Below, piece after piece: positions 24,228 to 37,600 of a stretch of DNA of 64,000 bases. The stretch is from Anastatus disparis (Eukaryota; Arthropoda; Insecta; Hymenoptera; Eupelmidae). The stretch lies in the NCBI GenBank assembly GCA_017163975.1, contig JAFFSR010000237.1, forward strand, positions 4,960,001-5,024,000. The letters are read 5' to 3'. The notes beneath the pieces are model-generated. The model ran no database searches. It had not been told where the DNA came from and saw nothing but the letters and a program-made list of their open reading frames with translations. The position numbers were made by a program, and so were the translations under genes. The first letter of the stretch is position 1. Each line of letters opens with the position of its first letter.

Positions 24228-27200
24228 TCATTTTAATTCATGAGTTATTAAATCAAGTAAATTTATTGGACATTTTTCATGATATTCCATACAATTTTCT
24301 AAATATTCAGCTTCCTCGATATCGGGATGTAAATTTTCTTTCTGCGATGACGAAGGACTGAAAAAATACATAAAAAAAATAAACAATTATAAAATTTTTG
24401 AAATCTTTTTGCCTTTGTGATTTTGCGCCATTGTCGATTTTGATTTGCGAATTCGACTGTTTTTATTTTCTCAAACGAAAAACATGTATGACTTATTGAT
24501 TAATATTTTTTTCTTCTTTTTTTTTTCATTGGTTGTTTGTAAAATGAAAAGAGCTTTGTTATAGTTCGAACGTTTGATTCGATGCGTTACGAGAGTGTAA
24601 AACATCGTTGATTTTGCCTTTTTTTTTTTTATAAAAAAGAGTCCCCCGTTGTACATGTTGAACGAAAAACCGATTGTATCTACCGTTACCTGAATATCAA
24701 AACTCCACTGTTCAATGTTATTTTTTTCCCCTTCTTCCCTTTTTTTTCGCTGCATATAAAAGCACAAAGCTCTGCCAAAGCTTGATGAACGTATTTATTA
24801 TTTTTTTTATTGTTATCTTTTTCTTTTACTGACGAGTTACGTGGACCGTTTAATGAATTGAAGATATAATGATAAAAAAAAAGATGAAAATAACTGGTAG
24901 TAAACAGTTCACGGCAGATTATACTTTTAAAAGTAACTTTAAGTTTTCATAAAAGAATAATTTTAAAAAAATATTTATTTAAAAAAAACAATTCAATTAG
25001 TATTGAGTTCTTATTAATTCAATTTTTGATTTAATAATTTTTTTCTGTTTAAATATAATTTAACATAAATGCAAATCTCATATCGCATGTATTCTTCTTT
25101 ATTAAAATATGCAGTTTATAGAATTTGCAGTTTATAGAAGTGCATATATTTAACAATGATGATTTTAATTTCAAGAGAATTAATTTTATGTTTGAATTGA
25201 AGAATAAATTTAAAAAAATAAATATATGCTTATCAGAAGACCGTCTGAGATCCAGGTTACAGATCTTGGTGAAACTTTGGGATATTCCATCAAGTATCGA
25301 AAAATGAACAAAGTCGTAGTTGTAAAGTCCTAACGTTTCGGAATACTCAAGTTATAAATTAGTTTTATTTTAAAGAAAATATGAAGAAAGAGTTTCCGCT
25401 TAAAATTTGAATATTTCAGTTTAGATATTTTTAATAAACAAAATGAAACTAGAAAAAGCAAGCTTCAATAGGATGTTTTTAGAATCAAGAATTATTAATC
25501 AAGACTAAAGTTGTACTTGTTGAAAGTTGAACAACAAAAAAGGACTGATTAATTATAAAATTCTACAGGTCAAATTTTAGATCACTTTTGTTGCTAAACT
25601 TCGATCCTAATTATTAATTCTTTATTTTAAAAAAGTTCAATTGAAATTTTTCTTCTTTTTTTATTTTATTTAACTGTGCTATATTTATATTGTCAATATG
25701 ATGCTAATTACATTCATTCATATTAATAGAGTCGACGAAATTAAAAGTATAATGTTTAATTTATTATTGATGCAGATATATATTCAGATAGCCTACAAAA
25801 TCTGTGTTGAATCTTTATGCAAAAGTGTAACTAAAATGCAAGAGTAATATCTTGAATTTTCAAATTATTAAAAACTTTAAGAACTAAGAAAAGAATTTTC
25901 AGACTTAAGCATCAAACTTTCAAAATAAATCATTAATTTATTATTTTTCAAAAAATAATAAATTAAAAAATTAATTTAAAGAAAGGATTAACCCGATTAA
26001 TCAACCTTTTTTTTTTTAATTTTATTTAACGTTGCTTGGTTTATGCTATCTTTGCGATGCTAATTAGCGACGGAGATGATCAGTGTGCTTGTGAGCAAAG
26101 CACTTGTAACGTACAGTGGTGCTTGTATCAAACGGTCGAGAGCGGGATTCGAACTCGCGCCCTCGGCTTGCGAATCTGTCGCTCTATTGAGTGAGCCACC
26201 GAAGATCTCATTTTGCTTTCTTTATTTTCACTTTCTTTAATGGAAGTTTAGGTGATATAATAGAGTGGATTTATTCATAGTTACCGACCTTACAAATCCT
26301 CGAATTTTTGAAATATTTATATATTAAACTTTTAATTAGTTAAAGTGAAAGAATGTAACAGAAATATTTACAAAACTTTTGGATTAAGAATAAAAAATTT
26401 ACAAAACTGTAATGTCGATATTTTGCATCTTTTTAAGAGCTTATCTAGACTGAAATATTTAGATTTTAAGTAGATGCTTTTTTTCATATTTTCTTGAAAT
26501 TAAGACTAAAAATGTGTCCACAGCAGAGTATCCCAAAGCGTTAAACCGCACAACTACAATTTTTTGGTACTTAACAGCATATAGTTGACATTGAAATCCC
26601 GTTAAAAATTAAGTTATTCTATTATTTCTATTTGAAAAAGTACCACTAAATATGTAAAATATGCACTGGACATAATTTTTACAAAAAATATGATTTATTT
26701 AGTTTTTTTTCGATTACCCACAGAAATATTTTGTATCTTTTTAAAAAGTAATCGTATATTTTTTCAGTGAGATGGAAAGAATTGTACTTACGCAAATATT
26801 ATACGTACAATATCTCCCACAAGACCATTTTTAGCAAATGGAAATTTCGCTGATTCACATATTGTACGAAGTAGACATGCCCTTCCGGCATATCCATAAC
26901 TGAAAAAAAAGAGGAAAAAAAACTTCAATATACACAGATTTTTAAAAGTATTTACGATCATTTTAATAATACGACTTAAAATGCAGTGTCAAAATGAAAC
27001 TTTGTATTTTATGCGATATCCAATTGAAAAATTAAATTTCGTTTGTTATGTTATATTATATTGTTAAAAATGTTATTTTTTACGGCATAATATATATCGC
27101 GTGTAATTTCAGATTAATTATCTCTTTGACATTAATATTTTATCGTTTAGCGGATTTTCATATTTATATTAAGAACTTATAAATTATTGTCTGCATTAGT

Positions 27201-28058
27201 AATTTTAAAAGGATTTTAATTTTGTTGTGTTATGAATGTTATCTTATTTCTTAAAGACAATAAAATAGAATTAACGATTTATCATGAAAAATTAAAAATT
27301 AGTTTAAAAATAAAATGTCAAAAGAGTTAAAAAAAGTGTAATTTCAATTAAATTTTCATTCGTACCTTTCTAGTTTATTTTCTATAACATCATAAAGTAC
27401 ACGTCTGTCTATACTTCGCTTCTCATATTGAGGACCGTAGATAAAACTATTGTTTATTGCAGGCATACCATAATTTGCCTCGAAATAAAATGATACAGAA
27501 ACTGATTTGTCAGGCAGATCGATGGGAATAGCTACGGCAAAGAAAATCTGAAAATAAAGAAACGCAGTTGTTATTTTGATAAATATAAAAAAATTTTATA
27601 ATATACACGAAAATAATCTTAAAACTATGTAAGATTTTTTGTAGTGAGATGAAATTTTCAAAATATTTTTAGCTAGTATTTGTATACGTAAAAAAATAGT
27701 GATCATTTTTCTATAATCTATTTTTTAAAACACGCGTAGATATTAAATTCTTCCAAATATTTGTAAAATTTTCTGTTAAATCTTGACTAAATTAAAAAAG
27801 AAAATTGTTAAAATTAGTATTTAAAATTATACTAAAACGAGAAATTCATAAGCATTACAAATTTCATATTATTGTATATATTTACCCATCCACGTATTTA
27901 CGCTTACAGAAATTTTGCCTTTGTTATACACTTACACCCATGTTGTTAGTTTCTGGAAAACTTAGCGAACGAATATGCCGATGTAAGCCCTGCTTCAGAT
28001 TTTCACCACTGATATTTTGACAAAGCAAAAAAATGTAGAATCCTACTATTTTGAGCAT
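24228..28058 (-). CDS. DM4/DM12 family secreted protein A
   Basis: Four coding exons, 28058-27936, 27547-27366, 26899-26792 and 24357-24228, give 180 residues with intron phases 0, 2, 2. The N-terminus MLKIVGFYIFLLCQ is a signal-peptide-like hydrophobic stretch; an in-frame ATG at 28079 would add seven residues. SLSFPETNNMG then IFFAVAIPIDLPDKSVSVSF is the family's N-terminal part, followed by EKRSIDR. The DM4/DM12 core has YGYAGRACLLRTICE, with C110 and C116, and C160-x6-C167 near the end, four cysteines kept in all paralogues. The family is insect-specific and its function is unknown to me; secretion or an endomembrane location is inferred. Intron 3 is 2.4 kb and holds a SINE in the same orientation plus a SINE remnant. 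The final exon is placed by frame and the CMEYHEKCP motif. Confidence 0.9.
25650..25715 (-). mobile_element. SINE 3'-tail remnant
   Basis: TTTATTTAACTGTGC, a T-rich run before it and ATGATGCTAATTAC repeat the tail order seen on the minus strand in the full copies near 26.0 and 28.5 kb. The tRNA-like head is missing. It is best read as a truncated, old copy within intron 3 of gene A. Confidence 0.45.
26006..26209 (-). mobile_element. tRNA-derived SINE, full-length
   Basis: Read on the minus strand: a tRNA-like head with GGTGGCTCACTCAATAGAGC (box A) and GAGTTCGAATCCCGC (box B), a body with ACAAGCACCACTGTACG and CGCTAATTAGCATCGCAA, and a poly(A) tail. The anticodon-loop position reads TTCGCAA. 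It lies in intron 3 of DM4/DM12 gene A. The same family occurs at 4.3, 28.5 and 54.5 kb. Confidence 0.88.
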
Positions 28059-28454
28059 TAAATTTTTCCTGAAATTCATTATTACAATTTTGAATAAAAT
28101 TGGAAATTATTTGAATTAAAAAGAAATTTTACAATAATTTTGTAAATATAATCAATGGTCTATTAAAAGAATCAAATAAAAATATTTATATTTTTTTGAT
28201 AAAGAAAATCAACTGAGGAATAAAATATTCATTTTATTGAAATATATGTAAATAGAAAACGATCAGCTATGGTAAATCAAATTCAAATAAAATTTCATTA
28301 ATTTTTTCATTACTCTTTTTATTAAAAAATTTTTTTTTAATGCTTTTAATAAAAAAATAAGTGAATTTTCATACATTTATAACGAGCATTCGAGCCTCGT
28401 AAATTCACCAAGATATACCAGAAAATTACTGGATGAAAATTCAAAATCCAAATG

Positions 28455-28662
28455 TTTTTATTTATTTATTTAATTTAACGTCGCTGTATTTTTGCTATCA
28501 TTACGATGCTAATTAGCGACGGAGGAAATCAGTGCGTTTGTGAACAAAGTACATGTATTGTATACAGTGGTGCTTGTATAAATCAGCCGAGAGCGGGATT
28601 CGAACTCGGAACCTTGAGATTACGAATCTATCGCTCTACCGACTGAGCCACTGACGACCTCA
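28455..28662 (-). mobile_element. tRNA-derived SINE, full-length
   Basis: Minus-strand head with AGTGGCTCAGTCGGTAGAGC (near-perfect box A) and GAGTTCGAATCCCGC (box B); the anticodon loop reads TTCGTAA. The body has ACAAGCACCACTGTATAC and CGCTAATTAGCATCGTAATG, and the tail is an A-rich run with interspersed T. It lies about 400 bp upstream of gene A. Together with the copy at 54.5 kb it is the best preserved member. Confidence 0.88.
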
Positions 28663-29028
28663 ACATACTAATGTAAAAAGCATTAAAATTAATGAATTCA
28701 TAATTTAAAATCCATTTACATGAATAATAAATTAATAACGAACGCTCTACATTTTACCTTTTAATAACAGGCTTATAATTCGATATCAACTACATGTATA
28801 AAGAAAATTTTATCATCAATACGAGAAAATTAATTAATTATTATTAGCTTTCGTTTTGCATTAAAAAAAATAATAACGAATCAAAAATATTAATAAATGT
28901 AATTGATATGGTAATGAAATCCTAAATAATCAATTTCTAATTATAATAATTAAACTATTTTGTGTAATTAAATCCTGATTGATATTGCATAACTTGTGGC
29001 TTATATTCTAACAACCGAAATTCAATTC

Positions 29029-29119
29029 TTTTTACATTAAATTATATTATGTATTATACATATGTTATTAAACGAGAGAAGGGGCGCTTATTTTAACAAA
29101 AACAAATGTATTAACAAAG
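29029..29119. repeat. 91-bp direct repeat, left copy
   Basis: Identical base for base to 31545-31635 (offset 2516). It is ordinary AT-rich sequence ending in ATGTATTAACAAAG. It directly abuts the C-rich block. Upstream of the perfect match similarity goes on for a few bases (CAATTCTTTTT against CAATTTTTTT). Confidence 0.95.
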
Positions 29120-31544
29120 CCCCCCCCCTCCCTTATGTGAAACAACCCCCCCCCCCCCCCCCCAACGCCCCCCCCCCGCAACCCCCCCCCCCCCCCGCAA
29201 CCCCCCCCCAACCACCACCCCACCCAACCCCCCCCCCCCCCGCCCACCCCCCACCACACCAACCACCCCCCCCAACCCCCCCCACCCCCCCCCCCCCACC
29301 ACCCACCCCCTACCTCCCCCAGCCAGCCCCGCCCCCCCCCCCCCCCAAGCCCGCCCCCCCCCAAAACCCTCTCCCCCCAACCACCCCCTCCCCCCCCCCC
29401 CAACCACCCCACCCCCACCCCAGCCCCCCACCCCACCCCCACCACCCCCCCTTTTCGCCTTTTTGTTTTTTTTTTTTCTTTTCCTTTTCTTTCACTCAGC
29501 CCCCCCACCCCTCCCTTTGTTCACGCCTTCGCCTTCTTTTTCAGTCTGGAGACACCCCTCCTTTAAACCTTTCTCGCTACTCACCTTCGAATTACTTGGC
29601 GCGCGCTCCTATCTCGACCCCTTATGTCACCCCTACCTTCTTGCTGAAAATCTAGTGCCTAGAATGTCCCCGTTCATTTGTTTACTAACTCATCCGCGCA
29701 CATCCCGTCTCTTCGGCTCACCTTATTGTTAGCCCCTTCACCCTGTACCGTGATACCTGTACAGAAGAAGGTGGCACCCCCTTACCCCGATCAGATGAAG
29801 ACTCTACTTCTCCCCATGAACTGCCTTTATCCCCGCCTGTGCCCTGGTTAGTTCTCCCTGTCGGGCCACGCCCTCCCCCTCCCCTAGGATGGAACCCGCT
29901 CGTTTTACTTTTTTATGGCGGTACCCGCCTTTCTTAGGCGCACAGCTCGTCAGTCTCCGCTCCCCGTCTTGGGGTTATTCGCCCTGCGTGTCTCACGTAT
30001 ATGGCCCCAACCACCTCGGCCGTTATTATTATAGTGTTTGAGACCTTTACTCGTATGATTAAAACCCCTGTGACGAATTCCTTGGCTTTCTATATGGGTG
30101 TCCCATGTCTATCACCGTAACGGCTGTTTATCATCGTAGTGACCGTTTGTATGCTTAACTTCTCTCTCATCCTGCCTCATCCGTAGAGCGTCTCTTTTAA
30201 CCTATTACTTTTGAAACGCATCGTTTGGTACCTTTTGCTTCCGCGTTATCTATGTTACATTCGTCCTTTACTCCGCTTCTTATATGTCCAATCCTATTCC
30301 TCTCTTTCCGTATCCATGAATCCTACCTTCGTATAGTGGCGCGGCAGTTGCCTCGTCGCTCGTTAAATATCGTCAGCACGCTCTCGCTATATTATAATAG
30401 CCTAACTTTACCGCTTGTCTGCGCTTCATCAGCTTGCTTCCTATTGCGCCTTTGCGCCTTATTAGTATTCTCACCGTTGTATCTATTGACGTCGCACCCC
30501 TATTTTTTGTCTTGTTATGCCGCCCCGACACCACCTCCTCCTCTTCTTTCGTGCACCGCCGCCCGCCTTTGGCCGCGAGGCCTCACGTCTGACGTTCCGT
30601 CCACCGCCGAGATTGCGCACGTGGGCCACGAGCCACCAGCCCCACGCCTGGCCCGCGAGAGCACCCGCCTTTGTGTCGAGGTAGATGCCCGTCGCCTCTG
30701 CCACCCTTCCCGCTCCACCACAAACCTCCGCCCACATCACCACACCCAGCCCCAACCACCCATCCCATCCCCCCTCCCCCTCCTTCCCCTTCTGTTAACC
30801 TCCCACCTCTTCCTCATCCCGTCCTCTCAACTCCTACCCTTTCCTTCCATTCCTTTCTCATCTTTTCTCCCTTACCCCTCAGCCCCCCACCTACCCCATC
30901 TCACCCCCTCCTCCCCCCTCCTTCCCACCCCCCCTTCCCATCCCCTTCCTTCCTGCATCCCACTACCCCTCTATCCCTTCGTTCCCTGTATCCTCCTTTC
31001 TCCCCCCTCCCTCTTCGCCTCCCCTTCGCCTGCCCTCCCTCCCTCTTGGCCTGCCTCGCCTTTTCTTCGCGACCGTCCGCGTACTTTTAGTTACCCACGC
31101 TCCAATCTGAGTAATAATAGTATCTTCTTATTTATGACCTCACCAACCCCTTACCCTCGCTTTTATCTTATCTACATCTTTTCTTTTTACTAACAACTAC
31201 CCTTCTTCTTCTATTCTTTAGCTCTTTTTCTCTTGTGTTTTTACTCCTTTTCTCTTTTTTTTTATTGTTCCTTTTACAACTTTTCTTCTTTTCTATTTTT
31301 CTTTTGCTTTTTTTTTCTTTTTCCCCTCTCCCGCGTCTCTCTCTTTTCTTTTTTTTTTTTTTTTTTGTAATTTTTTTCTTCGTTACACTTTTTTTCCTTT
31401 TTTTTTTTTACTTATTTTTACCCCTCTCTTTTCTTACCCCTCTCCCCCCTTCTTTTCCTCCCCCCCCCTCCCTTCCGCCCCCCTTCTTTCTTTTTTTTCC
31501 TTTTTCTCTCTCCTTTCCCTCTCTTTTTTTTATCTGTATCAATT
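29120..31544. other. C- and pyrimidine-rich insert of about 2.4 kb
   Basis: The block starts with about 340 bp of near-pure cytosine, broken by single A, G or T. It continues through mixed sequence (about 29,530-30,480), a GC-rich part (30,500-30,720), a C/T-rich part (30,720-31,080) and a T-rich part (31,200-31,544). Purines are depleted on + almost throughout. This is wholly unlike the AT-rich flanks. Long open frames here, such as 30225-31193, result from missing purines (few stop codons) and encode only Pro/Ser/Leu/Phe-rich low complexity. No transposon termini, tRNA, rRNA or known protein is visible. A sequencing or assembly artefact is the leading explanation. Confidence 0.85.
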
Positions 31545-31635
31545 TTTTTACATTAAATTATATTATGTATTATACATATGTTATTAAACGAGAGAAGGGG
31601 CGCTTATTTTAACAAAAACAAATGTATTAACAAAG
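31545..31635. repeat. 91-bp direct repeat, right copy
   Basis: Exact copy of 29029-29119, placed where the pyrimidine-rich block ends. After it, normal AT-rich sequence resumes. Removing one copy plus the insert would give continuous, unremarkable intergenic DNA. Confidence 0.95.
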
Positions 31636-34600
31636 GTTATCCCGCATTTCTAAAGTTCGGCATTAATTGCTACTGATTAATGATAAACAGACTGCGGGAT
31701 TTCTAATTTACATTATAAATAAAATGCAATAAATTCAGAATGTTTCATATTATATTTTGTTAATTAAAAGATTGTTTAGTTTGTTTGATTTATTATTCAA
31801 TTTAATTTAATGATTTATTTTAATATTGTTTGTTTATCATTTAATTCGTTTAATTTATTGCTTGGTATTCTGATTTTTAAATTTTTATCAATTAAATATA
31901 TCTCGTTAAAATTATTATTAGAATATAATTCGATATTACACTCGTATGAGAAATTTGAAATTATTAACTTACGCGATTTGCATTTCAGAGGTATCAGCGT
32001 CGTTAAGTTTCGAAGCCAAGAAGATGTTTTAGCAAGAAAGTACTTCGTTCGTATAACGTTGTATTGTGCTCGGCAAAAATAACAAAGTGTGAAAGTGCAA
32101 ACTTAAGAGATTTCATTTGTACTATTTGTATTAATTTACACAAAACAAATATCTTTGAATAGTACTTTTTTTTCCTAATTACTAATAATGAGGCGTTAAA
32201 TGAAATGGGTTTTAATGAACGTTAGAATTTTCAATATGAAAAATAAAGGAATGAATTTCCATTTTCCCAAATTAAAATTTTAAGTCATAAATTTTTCAAA
32301 TTTTAATAACTCGATTAATAAATTATAACGATTAAAAGTAACCTAAGTAAGATATTAATAATTAGTGTCCTTTGTAAGAAATTAAAAAAACGTTCTTTAA
32401 CAAAAGTCGTAAAAAATAATGAAAATTCTTTTAAATATTAAAAAAAATCTTTTTTTTATCCATACAAACTTAAAAAATATAAGCCTTTTTTTGGAGAATA
32501 GTATACAGGGCGTTGCCGTTATTCCGTAGAAGGCTTTTCCGGATTTAGGTGGATAGTAGGAAGAGGAAGTTTTGAGAAGTAATGAAAGGAATTAAAGCTT
32601 TCAGCCAAGCCACGCTCGCTCGCGCTTACGAGGAGAGGAGCTTGCGAATAAATCATATGATTGTGGCTTTTTGGGGAGGCTGGGGAAGGGAAAAGAGGTA
32701 AAAGAGAGAGAGAGAGGAAAAGGGTTAGTATGAGGTAAAGAGAACTGTTAGCAAGTTACATACGTGACAGTCTTGGCATTTAGGAGCTTTAAACATATAT
32801 ACGTACATAACATACTATTTTATATGTATATACAGTTTTCTCTCTACTGGCATTCTCATTTGTAATTGTACCTATACCTACAAAGTCGTCTTCTCTTTCG
32901 TTAGGTATTATAGAATGTGTATGCCGACTGTTACGCGAGCTTGCATTAATGGAATTCCAATCAGTTCTCTACGTTATATACATACTAACACCTTTTTATA
33001 AGCTGCAATTCGTAACCGTAACGCTGAGCTTTTTTTCGTCAAAAAGTGTATATATATATATACCACACGTTTGTTAGTTACTCAAAATTTATCTGTAAAT
33101 AATTGAAGGTGTAATTTTCGCAAAAACTTTGTTTTGTAATAAACAAGTGTTTCGCTTAAAGTAAACGTGCAGCTATAAGCGAGCTTTTCGTGTACAAGAA
33201 AATTTAAATTACACGCTAAATTAAATTATGAATTTTCAAAGCTTTTAGCTAATTTTTCAAAACCTTTCACAACATTGTACGAGCGTCTTATGGCTTAATT
33301 CATCAAACAAATTTTCCAAAGCTTTTATAAATATCATTTATTTTTTGATATCCATAATCAAAGAAAGAATAAAAAAGTTTAATTTATGCAAAGTATGAAG
33401 TAAACTTTCACTTGAACAAATTAATAAAAAATAATAAAAAGTTCATCCTTTTTTTTCAATGTTGTTCATAGGTTGCTTTCCAGATGGCGACTGTTGGATC
33501 TTCCCTTTAACTTTAGCGCGCTTATCCTACACACACCCGCAGCCCCGCCCATATGATTTAAACGTACAACATTTATCTAATATTTTCTTTTTCTCTCCTT
33601 TCCTTTATTATTGCGAAATTTTTGCCGGTTATATTCTTATAAACTTCCACTCACGTATTCCACAGATAACGTTCTATATATATCTATATACTTTTTTTTC
33701 TTTTTTTTCTTACGCTAGATTAGGCCTTTAATACATATATAGACATACTTTATTTTTTTTTTTGAAAATAGAGAGAGAAAAAAAGGAAGAAGATTAATCT
33801 GATTTGTCAGTGCGATCACGTTAATGGCAATCTTTTTCTCTTGCTAGCCACGTAGTCTGGAATAAAAAAAAAAGCTCAACGATGCTACTACCGAGTTACA
33901 CCTTATCTATACGTATATATATATAAGGTTACTTTACTATATGTTACGTTCAATCGCTTTTCTGCAATGTCGTGCATTAAAAATTTATTTCTTTTTTTCA
34001 CTTTTGGACTTTTGCACGCTGCTGCTACCGCTGCAGCACGACGGGTTACTCCCTTCTTTACTTAAAGGTATATATAATCTAATGGTGTAAGAATATCTGT
34101 AAAATGTCTTTTTTAAAGCTTTTGCCCAGGAAAAAAAAGACTTTAAAGCCTATTAATACATTTTCCGTGCTATAAATCTGTTTAATGCTATGCATATATC
34201 TTGATGCTTTTTTTCTCCTTTAATCCTTTGGTTTCTTATTTTTATAATACTGATAATCTTTATATGGATTTAGCACTCGAGATTATTAATCCCAAGCAAA
34301 ATTTCCTTGAATCTCGATCTCGATCTTATATTTAATACTGAATTTAAATTATTGATTATCTAAAATGACAAAATTAATATTTGTGAGAATTTCATAACGA
34401 ATTAAAAGGCACACTTTGACTTTTTCTGTAGAGAGAAATCATAAATTAATGCTATACTTCACGAGAAAAATGTTATTGTCATTGATTATGTATTTTAAGA
34501 AAAGAAAATAATTTATAAATTTAATTTCTTTCAATTGAACTTATTATTGCTTTAAAATTATGAATGAAATTGGACTCAATTGAGCAGTTTGTTACCACCG

Positions 34601-37600
34601 ATAGGAGTGAGTTCCAGTTTTAAAATTGATTTATAATTTTAAAAAATTTTTAAATATTCACCTCAATGAATTAATTTTTATTTAATAAAATGGAAAAAAT
34701 AGATTAATAAATAATCTATTTAAAAGTTTAAGATATCGAATTCAACACTCCAAACTCGTAATCTTAATATTTTCTGGCAAAGCAACATTGATTGACCGAA
34801 TACAAAAAAAAGGAAATAACCATTTAACATTTAGGTCATCGGGTTGAATTTTTTGAAAAGTATGAAAAATTGCTTTTAAATCCCATTCTATTTCAAGTGA
34901 GAAACGAAGATAAGTACAGTGAGACAAGGCCTGACTTGAAAAAAAAAAAATTGAGAAAGAACGGACAAGTAAAAAAATTTTTTTTCTCTATATAGAAAAA
35001 AAAAATAGAAAAAAAACCCATTTTCTGGTTAAATTGAAAAAGTAACACGTATCAAGAACTTTTCTCATCTCTATTTTTTATTTTATATATTTTTTTTTTT
35101 TCGTTATACAGTTGATGTTAGAGGAAGAATCTTGTAAAGTGGAAAGCATTGGAACTCGTTGAAAAATCAAACGGTCAAATGTGTATCTGACAGCTACACT
35201 CTTCTAAATGTAGGATAACCCTTTTCTCTCTGCACACATATATAACTCTATCCCTCTCACTCTTGTCATGACGATCCATCACTCAATTCTTTTTTTTTTC
35301 GTTTGCTATAGGATATAAATCGTTATATCCATGATTTTTCATCCTCTCATCACCATATACAGTATATACGCGTTTTTTTTTATACACAATTTCTGTCTTA
35401 TTGCAAGTAGTAAAAGTGGGAGGATAGAAGGGGGTGGAAAGGATACTATATAACGATCGTAACAAATGTGGCGAAGGTATCCACTGACAGTAATTGAAAT
35501 GTTGCTATGTGAGTCGTGGGACATTGTTGTTTTTTTTTTTATTTTTTATTTTTTTTTTTGGCGTGTCCACTAGCGAATACCAGAAAGATTTGTGATCCTC
35601 GAAAACTCGACAAAATATTCTATAGCACGCTGGATGTATTGACATTTTATTGTTTCGTTCATTGGATATAATCGTGAAAGCGATATATTATAAATGGTTT
35701 TGGCTAAGTTAATTATTTTACTTTTATTGGATTTTTCAACTTTTATATAAGTAATTTTGAATTTTAATCATTTATCCATTTACGTTCTTAAAGTGCACTC
35801 GAATAAAGAAAAATAAAATTATTGTTGAAATAAGAACAAGCGGATTAAATGAAATATTTAATAAATTAAAGAAAAGTACTGACCTCTTTATTAAATAAGA
35901 AAACGATTCTGGTTAAAACTTGCAAAAAAATAAAACGGCAATATATATACCGTATAATAAAAACATTGTTAAAATATACTAAATAAATAACAATACATAT
36001 GCAGTAGTAACAGCTGGGTTAGGTCAGACATATATAAAAATGTACAAAGCGGTTATATTTATTTAAATTTTGATTTTTTTTTTTGGATAAATATAAATAT
36101 TTTTTATTTGTTTTAGAGAAATACCAAAATACGAGATTTAATGAAAATATATTGATAGTTGAAAAAAAAACAGCGTGTACGATAGGATTTTTATATTGAA
36201 GAAATTTTTATTTATGTAAGAAGATATAGGACAACTTTAATTAGATGTAATATTGACTGTTCTTTTATTATTATTTTTTTCTTCTTTTTTGATTTTAATT
36301 TTTCTATTAAAACTTTTTCATCTTTTGAAATGTTAAGTTACTGGACTGGTTATAGAAAATAAGAAAGAAAAATTTTTAAATGAAACTTTTGAATTTTAAA
36401 TGCTATACAAAGTTAGTTTTAAAATTCAGATCTGAAAATTTCTCAAACTCATAAAATATTGACTTTATCTTCTTGACATGTTAAATTTAGCGTAAGTCTT
36501 TTTTTACATTCATTTTAAAATAAATATATGTTACGGTATATATCATAAATTATTCACTTTCCAATAAAATGCGACTGTCATTTTAATCCCCGGTGTTAAT
36601 TATAAGAAAAATTAAATAATCAATATGCATAATTTTACTCTTTGACAAATTGTTTCTGTGTACTTGTCGCTTTTATTTTATCTAGTTTATTTTTTTCATA
36701 TTTTTATTTCAAGCGCTTTATTTTTGTAAACTTTAATGAATTTGAAATTTTATAACTGAAAAAATTTTAATCCGTTCCATAGAATTGCAAAAAATTTAGC
36801 ATAAGTAATTTATTTTTTAATCTTTTCAATGAATGGGCGCTGCGCCATTGAAAGTACGGCGATGGCAACAAGACTGAACGAACGGAAAATTATTTTTAGT
36901 AAGTTAGTAAATCAATTTAAATGTATTAAAACAAATTTTTTTTCAAATAATTTTTAATCATAGCTTTTACTATAGAAAAATTAGTTTTCCATTAGATTTA
37001 TAAATTTCATCGGTAATCTCATTTTTTTTTACAATTGTCAACGAAATCAATGAGATTCAAAATTGTTAAAATAATATATCTTTTGATTCTTTAATTCAAT
37101 AATTTATAATTTTTTTTTCTCATAAATTTTCAAATTTCACATTTCAAACCTCTATTTAAAATTGTTTTGAAACTTATCATATTCCAATTATACATATTTG
37201 CACCAAAAATTATGCTATAACATAGAGAAACCCATAAACACCCAAGTGACCGCATTTACGAGACTATATCATAAAACTTTCAATGCCCATTCATTTTTCA
37301 ATTAAAATAATTAAATATTTCTAATGTTTCAATTTACTATGTTAAGTAAAAAAATATTTAATTTCTCATTTCTACTAATGAAATTCTAAATCTTAAATAA
37401 CAATCATTAAATTTTCCTTTATTTCTTAATAAAAAGCCCAAATAAAAATGTAACGACGAAAAATGTATCTTTCTTCCCTTAGACCTAAACTAATATAGTT
37501 TGAAAGAAAATCCGGATTTACGGAAGTCAACACAAGCGTAATTTATTTAATGCCCGGAGAACAAGAAAGTCGCGTGTACTTGTTCGCGTATAAGAACTAG

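Noticed and set aside
29062..31612. Long open frames of 100-320 codons on both strands in the C-rich block, some resembling Pro-rich or Gly-rich proteins
   Set aside because: They follow from purine depletion, which removes stop codons on one strand and yields Gly/Trp runs on the other. No splice sites, domains or normal amino-acid use are present.
33459..33731. 90-codon plus-strand frame starting MLFIGCFPDGDC
   Set aside because: The second half is AT-driven Phe/Tyr/Ile/Ser sequence and no known motif or paralogue is visible.
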